This document shows, in pieces, positions 10,424 through 17,762 of a stretch of DNA of 49,158 bases. The notes under the pieces are model-generated. The model saw only the letters and a program-made list of their open reading frames with translations, was not told the origin of the DNA and ran no database searches. Both the position numbers and the translations under genes were made by a program. Every line of letters starts with the position of its first letter. Position 1 is the stretch's first letter. The stretch comes from CAYZJV01 sp964482325 (GTDB lineage Bacteria > Spirochaetota > Spirochaetia > Sphaerochaetales > Sphaerochaetaceae), in assembly GCA_964482325.1 (NCBI GenBank), contig CAYZXD010000018.1, positions 1-49,158 of the forward strand. The letters run 5' to 3'.

Positions 10424-12547
10424 TCACAGGTGGAACAGCATATTTTCATAGGATGGGTACGGCCAGAGAGAAGCATCGGTGAGTTCTTCCAGAATATCGA
10501 TATGTACTCTCAACTGCTGCATATCACCAACGATCACATCACGGTAATATCGGGCATGATCCAAGGCAGATAGAGCATGATCATCTAATGCTGCGAGATG
10601 TGATTCCAGCCGGTCAAGCGCCTGTAGAGCAGCCTCGCACTCTTCAGATAGATGCTGGGCTGCAGTACGCTGCATGCGAGGTTCCCAAGAAAGATTCTGC
10701 TGAGCAGTAAGTACATGCAGTGTACGATCCAAATACTGCATTGCAGCAGGTATTGCCATCTGTCGAGCCATTCGCACCATGACTGTTGCCTCAATGTGCA
10801 ACTGCTCTGCATAGGTCCGTAAATAAATATCTTTCCGAGATTTTAGCTCTACCGCACTAAATACACCATGCTTCTCACAGAGCTTGATGTATTGAGGATC
10901 ATCAAGATGTGTAAGAGCATCCACTGAACTGGTGAGATTCGGCAATCCCCGCTTCTGTGCTTCTTCAATCCAGTCAAGAGCATATCCATTTCCGTTAAAT
11001 ACAATTCGCTTATGTTTTTTGTATAATTCCCGGATCAATAATTTCACTTCCTGCAGGGTATCTTCAGAAGCCTCAAGCCGGTCAGCTACCTGTGATAATA
11101 CTTCACTCACGGCAACATTCAGCATGGTATTCGGTCCCGCAAGGGATTGCGATGATCCTACCATCCTAAATTCAAATTTATTACCAGTGAATGCAAAGGG
11201 AGAGGTCCGGTTTCGATCAGTATCATCAAGAGGAAAGGAGGGGATCGTGGTAAGCCCGAGTTCAACACGCTTGCCGTCTGTCCGCACTAAGGGACGATCT
11301 TCTGCGATGGCATCAAGAATATCGGTTAAGGCCTGCCCAAGATAGAGAGAGACCACTGCAGGAGGAGCTTCGTCAGCACCCAGCCGGTGATCGTTACCAC
11401 TGGTAGCTGCAGAAAGACGTAAGAGCGTTCCATACTGATCAACAGCGGCAATCACGGCAGTCAGAAAGAGGAGAAACTGTACATTGTCTCCCGGACTATC
11501 ACCCGGTTTCAGAAGATTCTGTCCATCATCGGTAGCAATCGACCAGTTGTTGTGCTTTCCTGACCCGTTTACTCCTGCAAAGGGTTTCTCATGCAACAGT
11601 GCAACCAAATGATGATGTCGAGCGATATTCTTTATCATTTCCATCAACAGTTGATTGGTATCGGTAGAAATATTTGCCGACTCGAATACAGTGGCAATTT
11701 CGAACTGATTCGGTGCAACTTCGTTATGCTGCGTTTTTGCGGAAATACCTAAGCGCCACAGTTCATAGTTCAGTTCCTTCATGAAGAGACCAATTCGTTC
11801 CTTGATAGCACCGAAGTAGTGGTCTTCCATTTGCTGTCCTTTCGGACTCATGGCTCCAAAAACGGTCCGCCCGCAGAGTCTGAGATCCGGTCGTCGATGG
11901 TAGAAGGCCTCATCAATAAGGAAATATTCCTGCTCCGGTCCAACATGGGTGAACACCCGGTGACAGGAGGTATTCCCCAGAGCCCGTAACACACGCAGAG
12001 CCTGTGTATTCAGTGCTGACATGGAACGGAGAAGCGGTACCTTTTTATCAAGAGCTTCCCCCGTATAGGAAATGAATGCTGTAGGTATCACGAGTGTCTT
12101 TACCCCACTCACATCCTTGATGACCGCAGGAGAACTGGTATCCCAGGCAGTATATCCACGAGCTTCAAAGGTGGCACGAAGTCCTCCATTGGGAAATGAG
12201 GAAGCATCAGGTTCACCCTGGATAAGTTCCTTCCCGCTGAATTCCAACAACACTGAACCATCCGGCATCGGAGAAATAAAAGAATCGTGCTTTTCAGCAG
12301 TGAGTCCGGTAAGTGGTTGAAACCAGTGAGTGAAATGAGTTGCTCCCCGTTCGATCGCCCAGTCTTTCATCGCATTTGCCACAACTTCAGCGGTTTGTCC
12401 GGAAAGCTTTCTGGTTCCCAACTGCACTGCTTTCAGGTCACGGTAGACATTGCCTGGCAATCGTTCGCGCATCACCGCATCACTGAAACAATGCTGTCCG
12501 TATACCTCCAAGAGGGAGGTCTTCGTGTAATCAATACGGTCATTCAT
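10424..12547 (-). CDS. glnA: Glutamine synthetase type III
   Basis: ATP-dependent glutamine synthetase of the large GSIII class (also called glnN), 707 residues, against about 450 for GSI. It condenses glutamate and ammonium and feeds GltBD encoded just downstream. The N-terminal GSIII segment, the catalytic glutamate region (GPEQEYFLID), the nucleotide/ammonium region (FAGVNGSGKHNNWS) and a long helical C-terminus are all visible. The start ATG has AGGAG eight bases upstream. A sigma-54 promoter lies at 12583-12598 with two upstream palindromes, so expression should depend on an enhancer-binding activator and probably on nitrogen status. GSIII enzymes lack the GSI adenylylation site, so control is more likely transcriptional. 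Confidence 0.96.
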   Translation of the reverse strand: MNDRIDYTKTSLLEVYGQHCFSDAVMRERLPGNVYRDLKAVQLGTRKLSGQTAEVVANAMKDWAIERGATHFTHWFQPLTGLTAEKHDSFISPMPDGSVLLEFSGKELIQGEPDASSFPNGGLRATFEARGYTAWDTSSPAVIKDVSGVKTLVIPTAFISYTGEALDKKVPLLRSMSALNTQALRVLRALGNTSCHRVFTHVGPEQEYFLIDEAFYHRRPDLRLCGRTVFGAMSPKGQQMEDHYFGAIKERIGLFMKELNYELWRLGISAKTQHNEVAPNQFEIATVFESANISTDTNQLLMEMIKNIARHHHLVALLHEKPFAGVNGSGKHNNWSIATDDGQNLLKPGDSPGDNVQFLLFLTAVIAAVDQYGTLLRLSAATSGNDHRLGADEAPPAVVSLYLGQALTDILDAIAEDRPLVRTDGKRVELGLTTIPSFPLDDTDRNRTSPFAFTGNKFEFRMVGSSQSLAGPNTMLNVAVSEVLSQVADRLEASEDTLQEVKLLIRELYKKHKRIVFNGNGYALDWIEEAQKRGLPNLTSSVDALTHLDDPQYIKLCEKHGVFSAVELKSRKDIYLRTYAEQLHIEATVMVRMARQMAIPAAMQYLDRTLHVLTAQQNLSWEPRMQRTAAQHLSEECEAALQALDRLESHLAALDDHALSALDHARYYRDVIVGDMQQLRVHIDILEELTDASLWPYPSYENMLFHL

Positions 12548-12582
12548 CCTGGTTACTCCTGTTGTTTTGATACAAGAAAGTA

Positions 12583-12598
12583 AGCAACAAGTGTGCCA
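12583..12598 (-). promoter_or_regulatory. Sigma-54 (-24/-12) promoter of glnA-gltBD
   Basis: On the minus strand the sequence reads TGGCAC-N5-TTGCT. The GG and GC doublets have the exact spacing required for RpoN, and nearly every consensus base matches. The inferred +1 is near 12572, giving a 25-base leader to the glnA start. Two palindromes lie about 91 and 121 bases upstream, as expected for enhancer sites. Confidence 0.88.
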
Positions 12599-12652
12599 AG
12601 ATTATTAATTTAATATAAGGTATATATTTATAAAATTTTTTCTACCGACACC

Positions 12653-12672
12653 TTCCTACAGAATTGTAGGAA
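12653..12672. promoter_or_regulatory. Upstream activator palindrome, glnA proximal site
   Basis: Perfect inverted repeat TTCCTACA-GAAT-TGTAGGAA. It is centred about 91 bases upstream of the predicted glnA transcription start. The same core occurs before the amtB sigma-54 promoter. It is probably a dimer site for the enhancer-binding protein encoded at 14606-16147. As RNA it could also form a small hairpin after glnK, but no T-run follows. Confidence 0.75.
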
Positions 12673-12683
12673 AGTGCCATACA

Positions 12684-12703
12684 TTCCTACATTATTGTAT
12701 GAA
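12684..12703. promoter_or_regulatory. Upstream activator palindrome, glnA distal site
   Basis: Imperfect copy TTCCTACA-TTAT-TGTATGAA, one mismatch between the arms. Its centre lies 31 bases from that of the perfect copy, about three helical turns, so two dimers would sit on the same face of the DNA. It ends just outside the glnK stop codon. Confidence 0.7.
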
Positions 12704-12704
12704 T

Positions 12705-13046
12705 TTATCCAATCGCGCGCTCACCGGAATCCTTATTGCGAATCCGAACACACTCTTCTATCGGGAGGATAAAAATCTTTCCATCTCCGATCGTTCCGCT
12801 TTCTGCCCCTGCAAGAATAGCAGCAACCGTTGCATCGACAAATGCATCATTCACCGCTATTTCAATACGAAGCTTCTTCAGGAGATTCACCTCGATATCG
12901 ACACCGCGATAGGTCTCTGTATATCCCTTCTGCTGTCCGCACCCCATGGCATTCGTCACAGATATTTTATAAATCTGCCGTGCATACAATGCCTGTTTCA
13001 CGGCAGTCAGCTTTTCCGGCTGAATATAGGCGATAATCAGTTTCAT
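12705..13046 (-). CDS. glnK: Nitrogen regulatory protein P-II (GlnK type, no Tyr51)
   Basis: Trimeric PII signalling protein, 113 residues, the usual family length. It binds ATP/ADP and 2-oxoglutarate and normally plugs AmtB. The T-loop (about residues 37-55) reads GQQKGYTETYRGVDIEVN. Position 51, the tyrosine uridylylated by GlnD in enteric PII, is isoleucine, while Tyr46 is retained. The B-loop AGAESGTIGDGKIFI is normal for nucleotide binding. It follows amtB by 12 bases, and the TAG of amtB is part of its AGGAGG, so the two are coupled. It probably senses 2-oxoglutarate and ATP directly and gates AmtB. Control of the neighbouring activator is possible but not shown. Confidence 0.95.
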   Translation of the reverse strand: MKLIIAYIQPEKLTAVKQALYARQIYKISVTNAMGCGQQKGYTETYRGVDIEVNLLKKLRIEIAVNDAFVDATVAAILAGAESGTIGDGKIFILPIEECVRIRNKDSGERAIG

Positions 13047-13058
13047 GGCAGTGTCCTC

Positions 13059-14381
13059 CTACATGGTAGTAAAAATTTGAAATCCACTATACGACTCAGT
13101 ACTGTGTTCTGAGAGATCGAGTCCGGCTAACTCGTGATCTGCATCAACCCGTAGTCCGAGCGTACGAGTTATCAGAAAAAAGAGGAGTGTTGAAGAGACT
13201 AATACCCAGGCCACAACGGTAAAAGCTCCCAGTGTCTGTACCCCTAACTGTCGCAGCCCTCCTCCATAGAATAATCCACGAACAGCATCTCCCCGGGCAA
13301 ACAGTCCCACCGCAATCGTACCCCATACACCGCAAATGCCATGTACGCTTACCGCCCCTACGGGATCATCGATATGCAACCGAATATCGATATATCTGAC
13401 TGAAACTACCACGAGCAATCCCGCAATAAATCCAATAATAATAGCTCCTAAAGGAGTTACCACGGCAGTTCCTGCAGTTATCCCGACTAATCCGGCTAGA
13501 GCCCCATTGAGTGTCATACTGACATCGGGTTTGCCGAATTGTTTCCAGGAAAGACCCATAGCACCCACTGCCCCGCTGGAAGCTGCGAGGGTGGTAGTTA
13601 CGGCAATCGTAGCCATGTTGGCATCGGTACCACTCAAAGTGGAACCTGCATTGAATCCGTACCAACCGAACCAGAGGATGAAAACACCAAGACTAGCCAG
13701 CGGTAAGTTATGGCCGAGTATTGCCTTTGAAGTGATCGTATCCCCCTGAATGACATACTTGCCGATACGAGGTCCAAGGAACAGCGCTCCTACTAAAGCC
13801 GCTGTACCACCTACGGCATGCACCACTGTCGATCCGGCAAAATCATGAAAACCCAGCTGCCCGAGCCATCCACCGCCCCATATCCAATGTCCGGAAATGG
13901 GATAGATGCAGGCAGATATAACCATACTGTAGGCCAGATAGGCACTGAAACGGGTTCGTTCCGCCATAGCCCCCGAGACGATGGTGGCAGCTGTTGCGGC
14001 GAAGACTACCTGAAACATCCAATCCCGCATCAGTGTAGTATCGGCATCGATGATAAAAAACTGAGAAAACCCGATCAAGCCTCCCTGAGAATTCCCATAC
14101 ATGAACGCATAGCCGACTGCCCAGAATACCAGAGCACCGACACTGAAATCCATCATGTTCTTCATTATGATATTTCCCGCATTCTTTGCACGGGTAAGAC
14201 CGGTTTCTACCATGGCAAATCCCGCCTGCATAAAAAAGACAAGCGTCGAGGCGAAAAGTAGCCAGATCATATCAATTGCCTGTTGATGCAGTACCAAGGT
14301 ACTCTGCACCTCTGCTGCCCATAACGCAGCACTTCCCACCACAGCTAATCCACCAGTCATGATAGTCCTTCGCTTCTTCAT
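13059..14381 (-). CDS. amtB: Ammonium transporter AmtB
   Basis: Inner-membrane Amt/Rh channel, 440 residues, with a cleavable-looking hydrophobic N-terminus and eleven expected membrane spans. The pore twin histidines are H188 (STVVHAVGG) and H347 (VSVHGICG). The family motif around FFMQAGFAMVETGLTRAKNAGN is intact. ATG with AGGAG nine bases upstream. It is paired with glnK in the standard order and transcribed from a sigma-54 promoter at 14419-14434. Expression is therefore probably induced at low ammonium together with the glnA operon. The identification is secure. Confidence 0.97.
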   Translation of the reverse strand: MKKRRTIMTGGLAVVGSAALWAAEVQSTLVLHQQAIDMIWLLFASTLVFFMQAGFAMVETGLTRAKNAGNIIMKNMMDFSVGALVFWAVGYAFMYGNSQGGLIGFSQFFIIDADTTLMRDWMFQVVFAATAATIVSGAMAERTRFSAYLAYSMVISACIYPISGHWIWGGGWLGQLGFHDFAGSTVVHAVGGTAALVGALFLGPRIGKYVIQGDTITSKAILGHNLPLASLGVFILWFGWYGFNAGSTLSGTDANMATIAVTTTLAASSGAVGAMGLSWKQFGKPDVSMTLNGALAGLVGITAGTAVVTPLGAIIIGFIAGLLVVVSVRYIDIRLHIDDPVGAVSVHGICGVWGTIAVGLFARGDAVRGLFYGGGLRQLGVQTLGAFTVVAWVLVSSTLLFFLITRTLGLRVDADHELAGLDLSEHSTESYSGFQIFTTM

Positions 14382-14418
14382 GTTCTGTATCTCCTATTGT
14401 ATATGATGCATCCAAATA

Positions 14419-14434
14419 TGCAAAAGGCATGCCA
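14419..14434 (-). promoter_or_regulatory. Sigma-54 (-24/-12) promoter of amtB-glnK
   Basis: The minus strand reads TGGCAT-N5-TTGCA with the exact GG/GC spacing for RpoN. The predicted +1 is near 14408, 27 bases before the amtB start, almost the same leader length as glnA. Paired palindromes lie 157 and 187 bases upstream. Confidence 0.87.
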
Positions 14435-14556
14435 ACAAGGAAATATTCTGGAATAAACATGATAAAAAGAATGTTATTATATGTAATAGAAAGAGTTAGT
14501 ATTTTTCAGTTTTTCAAAAAATCTCAGATGCCAAGAGCTTTACTTATGAGAAAAAC

Positions 14557-14572
14557 CCTACATTAATGTAGG
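14557..14572. promoter_or_regulatory. Upstream activator palindrome, amtB proximal site
   Basis: Perfect 16-base palindrome CCTACA-TTAA-TGTAGG, identical in both hexamers to the perfect site before glnA. It lies between the activator gene and amtB. It is probably a binding site for that activator. Confidence 0.75.
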
Positions 14573-14586
14573 ATTCATGGAGACAA

Positions 14587-14602
14587 CCTACTCACAGGAA
14601 GG
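14587..14602. promoter_or_regulatory. Degenerate distal activator site before amtB
   Basis: CCTACT-CACA-GGAAGG matches the palindrome at five of six bases in the left arm and four of six in the right. Its centre is 30 bases from the perfect copy, repeating the perfect-plus-degenerate arrangement seen before glnA. It stands just after the activator stop codon. The match is weak taken alone; position is the main support. Confidence 0.45.
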
Positions 14603-14605
14603 TTA

Positions 14606-16147
14606 TTAGATTCGATATCGCTCGGTATCGATCCGGTATTTCTCCACCCGCAGTCCCATAATTCTCTCGGTAATACCAAGTTCACGGGCAGCCTGGGCGC
14701 GATTGCCCTGGGTATGTTTGAGCGCATCAGTAATGAGCTCCTTTTCCAATGCATCAAGCTCCTGCTGGAGAGATGAGGAAAATGTGGTATTGGAAGATTC
14801 TGCTGACTGGAGACTTGGGGGAAGGTGAAATGCATGGATAACATCATCACGGCTGAGGATGACTGCCCGCTCAATACAGTTCTCCAACTCCCGAACATTT
14901 CCCGGCCAGTGGTACATCATCAACAGATCAATCGCATTACTCGTTATCCGCTTGACTGAAGCTCTATTTTTCCGATTGTAGGTTTCAATGAAGTGATCAC
15001 ACAATAAAAGAATATCAGACTTGCGTTCCCGAAGCGGAGGAATGTGCAGAGGAAATACATTCAATCGATAGTAGAGATCTTCCCGGAAACGACCGGAGAG
15101 CATTTCCTGCTCCAGGTTCCGATTTGTTGCGGCAATGATGCGTACATGAACCTTAATTGTTTTCGTACCCCCCACCCGCTCAAATTCCTGCTCTTGAACC
15201 GCCCGCAGAAGCTTCACCTGCATCTGTGGAGACAACTCTCCCACTTCATCAAGAAACAGCGTTCCCTGGTCGGCAAGTTCAAATCTTCCACGTCGCAAGG
15301 TATGAGCCCCGGTAAAGGCTCCCTTCTCGTGGCCGAAGAGTTCACTCTCGATCACCCCTTCAGGAAGTGCTGCACAGTTGACCTTGATAAAGGGTTTTTC
15401 CGCACGTCGGCTGCAATCATGTATTTCCTGTGCCACCAGCTCCTTTCCGGTACCACTTTCACCTCGGATCAGTACGGTAGCCTCACTTGATGCAACCTGA
15501 TGCATCATGGCAAACAGCTCCTGCATGACCTGAGAGCGTCCGATAATCCGCTCTGGGGCCGCACGATTTTCCAGTTCCTGTTTGAGTCGACGGTTTTCTT
15601 CAACGAGCTGCTCTTTTTCTTCACGCAACTCCTGTCGGATTTTTACGGCTCGGGCAATCATAGAGGCTATAACGGAAAGAAGCTGAACGTACAGTTGTAG
15701 ATCCTGTTCAGAAACCTCAATGAAGGAGATATTCAAGGTACCGATGGTATGATTGTCACTGCGTACTGGAACGCAGATAAAGGAAACCTGTTTATTCTGG
15801 GCAATGAGCTCCGTCTCAGCTCCTGTCTTGTTCATATATCTTGCATCAAGGGAAATATCGGAAATAACCACCTGCTTCCCCGTCTCCACCACCTGACCGG
15901 TAATTCCTTCTCCCACCTGATACCGTCCCCGTCGTTTCTGGTCATCTGTTAGACCATGGGCAGATTCGATGAGGATTTCATTAGTATTACGGTTAATCAA
16001 GGTAATCGCTCCACGCACCACCGGGGTGTGTGAAGCAAGAGAGTCGAGAATAGGATGGAGGATCTTTTTGAGATCTTCAGTCTCATCGAGGATTTTGCTG
16101 ATTTCACAGAGAATTTGCAGTGCATCAGCGCGTATCATGGAGCACAT
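14606..16147 (-). CDS. Sigma-54-dependent activator, NifA-like (GAF-AAA+-Fis)
   Basis: Enhancer-binding protein of about 513 residues with no receiver domain. Domains in order: GAF sensor (about 10-165), coiled coil (170-195), AAA+ ATPase with Walker A GESGTGKE (229-236), the sigma-54 contact loop GAFTGA (276-281) and Walker B FLDE (298-301), then a Fis-type helix-turn-helix (about 482-505). The layout and the C-terminal GITERIMGLRVEKY resemble NifA, but there are no nif genes in the window. It lies directly before amtB-glnK and glnA-gltBD, both with sigma-54 promoters, and is their probable activator. Two ATGs (16147, 16138) are possible starts; neither has a strong ribosome binding site. 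Family is certain; target assignment is inferred. Confidence 0.9.
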   Translation of the reverse strand: MCSMIRADALQILCEISKILDETEDLKKILHPILDSLASHTPVVRGAITLINRNTNEILIESAHGLTDDQKRRGRYQVGEGITGQVVETGKQVVISDISLDARYMNKTGAETELIAQNKQVSFICVPVRSDNHTIGTLNISFIEVSEQDLQLYVQLLSVIASMIARAVKIRQELREEKEQLVEENRRLKQELENRAAPERIIGRSQVMQELFAMMHQVASSEATVLIRGESGTGKELVAQEIHDCSRRAEKPFIKVNCAALPEGVIESELFGHEKGAFTGAHTLRRGRFELADQGTLFLDEVGELSPQMQVKLLRAVQEQEFERVGGTKTIKVHVRIIAATNRNLEQEMLSGRFREDLYYRLNVFPLHIPPLRERKSDILLLCDHFIETYNRKNRASVKRITSNAIDLLMMYHWPGNVRELENCIERAVILSRDDVIHAFHLPPSLQSAESSNTTFSSSLQQELDALEKELITDALKHTQGNRAQAARELGITERIMGLRVEKYRIDTERYRI

Positions 16148-16201
16148 CGTAGTGCAATCAGCTCGGGTTGATCAATCCCTTATGTTAAGAGTCTGTGAAT
16201 A

Positions 16202-16519
16202 TCAGTTTTCGGTAAACTGTACTGCTGTACCGTATACGAGAATTTCTGCAGCTCCAGTCATGACATTGCTTGTTGCATAGCGAACGTTGATCACAGCATC
16301 AGCACCCAGCTCCTGAGCTTGTTCGACCATCCGTCTTGTAGCAATAGAGCGAGCTTCATCCAGCATTTGCCCGTAGCCGGTCAATTCTCCACCAACTATG
16401 GTCTTCAGACCGGCAAGAATATCTTTACCGAGGTGCTTTGCGCGTATGGTAGACCCGCGAACGAGTCCAATCGTGCTGCAGGTTTTCCCCGAAATATAAT
16501 CAGTATTCACCAGAATCAT
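16202..16519 (-). CDS. YbjQ/UPF0145 family protein
   Basis: A 105-residue cytoplasmic protein of the YbjQ (UPF0145, sometimes called heavy-metal-binding) family. These form small pentameric rings of unclear function. Family hallmarks are visible: GLVRGSTIRAKHLGKDI near the start, and the later ELGADAVINVRY and AEILVYGTAV. Its start overlaps the end of the upstream membrane-protein gene by 20 bases, so the two are co-translated. No regulator or metal-transport gene is beside it. The family call is secure; the function is unknown. Confidence 0.88.
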   Translation of the reverse strand: MILVNTDYISGKTCSTIGLVRGSTIRAKHLGKDILAGLKTIVGGELTGYGQMLDEARSIATRRMVEQAQELGADAVINVRYATSNVMTGAAEILVYGTAVQFTEN

Positions 16520-16745
16520 AGTGTTCTTCCTCCTTGAGTTCCCGGTTTCGCTCTACTAGGACATACCCCATTGCAATGATCAATGATACTACTACGATGG
16601 CAATGATCACTTTAAAGAATAGCGGAATGGGGATCCAAAAAAATACAACAGCGTACCCCGCGATGGACAGCATCGTGAGTACAGCAAAGATAATGGGAGC
16701 AATCATGGCCTTTTTCATGCCTCTCAGTATACTACGACTCACCAT
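16500..16745 (-). CDS. Small membrane protein of unknown function
   Basis: Up to 81 residues. Two hydrophobic helices (around APIIFAVLTMLSIAGYAVVFFW and FFKVIIAIVVVSLIIAMGYV) are followed by a charged tail rich in Glu. It overlaps the YbjQ-family gene by 20 bases and must be transcribed with it. The start is unclear. The outermost ATG (16745) has no ribosome binding site. An ATG at 16718 is preceded by GAGAGG one base away, unusually close. I recognise no family. It may tether or assist the YbjQ protein, which is inference from the overlap. Confidence 0.65.
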   Translation of the reverse strand: MVSRSILRGMKKAMIAPIIFAVLTMLSIAGYAVVFFWIPIPLFFKVIIAIVVVSLIIAMGYVLVERNRELKEEEHYDSGEY

Positions 16746-16819
16746 TTTGTACAGATTTACCGGGCTGTTTGCTTGTTTTCTGTTGGAACATCTCTTTGCC
16801 TATAATATATACATATCAT

Positions 16820-16848
16820 TTGACACCTAATATGCCATAAACTAGAAT
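16820..16848 (+). promoter_or_regulatory. Sigma-70 promoter of the lipoprotein gene
   Basis: TTGACA (16820-16825), a 17-base spacer and TAGAAT (16843-16848) make a near-perfect housekeeping promoter. The predicted start near 16855 gives a leader of about 20 bases before the ATG at 16876. Confidence 0.8.
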
Positions 16849-16875
16849 AATGACATAGGTTGCATGGAGGATATT

Positions 16876-17520
16876 ATGAAAAAACTAAAGGTTATTGGCT
16901 TTGTGGTACTCATGACGCTGTCGGTCACCGGGTGTATGTCAATCTTCACTGCACTTTCGGTAGAACCGCCAGTCTCTGCAGAAGCTTCGATGCTGGTCCT
17001 TGAAGCCGGTGGAAAAGAGACGTATCTCACGAATGTGAATTATACCGGATGGGCTCCTATCGTAGAGGATAGTCGAGGAACAGTTGTACCATTCAAAATG
17101 GTTAATGCACTCGCCGATGCTGATACGTTCTACTTCGCAGAAAACGTGATGCCGGGAACCTACACACTAAAAGGCTTCAGACATGTCTACACCAACTACG
17201 ACCTGCTTCCCGAAGGGGTACATCCCGACTATGAACCGTATGTTGAAAATCCCTACCATGTACGTCAGGAATTCATGCTTGATCAGGCAGTGACCATAAC
17301 ACTCAACCCTGCAGAGATGGCATCATTTGGCAAGTATATCATTACAAGTGAATGGGTCGGCGGTGCTGCAGGAACTACTGCAGATCGGTGGAAAGTCATT
17401 CCAGGTTCTGTGAAAATCACCAGCTACCCAAATGATCGAAATATACTCAAGGTAGTAAAATCGATCACCAATGCTAATTGGGCACCGTGGAATGCTATGA
17501 ATCCGGAAACACCCCTCTGA
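16876..17520 (+). CDS. Predicted lipoprotein of unknown function
   Basis: A 214-residue exported protein. The start is set at the ATG at 16876 because GGAGG (16866-16870) lies five bases before it; an in-frame ATG at 16864 overlaps that sequence. The N-terminus MKKLKVIG is followed by a hydrophobic core and the lipobox VTGC with Cys at residue 20, so it should be lipidated and anchored in a membrane. The mature part is rich in aromatic residues and beta-type sequence and contains a segment (about 75-100) like DUF2846/carboxypeptidase-like lipoproteins, where PGTYTLKGF may end a beta-sandwich. That similarity is weak. It has its own strong promoter and no operon partner. Confidence 0.8.
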   Translation: MKKLKVIGFVVLMTLSVTGCMSIFTALSVEPPVSAEASMLVLEAGGKETYLTNVNYTGWAPIVEDSRGTVVPFKMVNALADADTFYFAENVMPGTYTLKGFRHVYTNYDLLPEGVHPDYEPYVENPYHVRQEFMLDQAVTITLNPAEMASFGKYIITSEWVGGAAGTTADRWKVIPGSVKITSYPNDRNILKVVKSITNANWAPWNAMNPETPL

Positions 17521-17631
17521 TCCTCTGACAAAGCTGCGCAGAGGCAGGTGGTATCCTCTCTGTAGGTAAGTGATCGCACCATTATCTCGGGTTGTATGAC
17601 TAGGTGTGCCATTGGTTTTTCTCAGTTTTTC
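17521..17631. other. Hairpin-forming spacer after the lipoprotein gene
   Basis: CAGAGG (17539-17544) can pair with CCTCTG (17522-17527) or with CCTCTCTG (17555-17562), so one or two small hairpins follow the stop codon. No T-run follows either, so this is at best a weak terminator. Confidence 0.3.
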
Positions 17632-17660
17632 CTGTCAGATGTCCGAGTAACATGTAAAAT
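17632..17660 (+). promoter_or_regulatory. Probable sigma-70 promoter of pckG
   Basis: CTGTCA (17632-17637), a 17-base spacer and TAAAAT (17655-17660), with TG directly before the -10. The -35 matches four of six bases and the -10 five of six. The implied leader before pckG is about 95 bases. Confidence 0.45.
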
Positions 17661-17762
17661 AATGCGTTAATGTCTATTTTCAGGCATCTGAAACCCTACA
17701 GGTTGCAAAAACTGGATAAAATCGCCACAATGGGAACATAAATCAACATGCAAGGAGCATAT

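Noticed and set aside
12653..12672. The glnA-proximal palindrome as a terminator of amtB-glnK
   Set aside because: No T-run follows the stem on the minus strand, and the same palindrome occurs before amtB, where no transcript needs terminating in the same way.
13050..13065. CTACATGGTAG near the amtB end as another activator site
   Set aside because: The spacer and outer bases do not fit the CCTACA-N4-TGTAGG palindrome; it is explained by the amtB stop codon and the glnK ribosome binding site.
14606..16147. A nitrogen-fixation regulator implying a nif cluster
   Set aside because: No nif structural or cofactor genes are present in the window; the neighbours are ammonium-assimilation genes.
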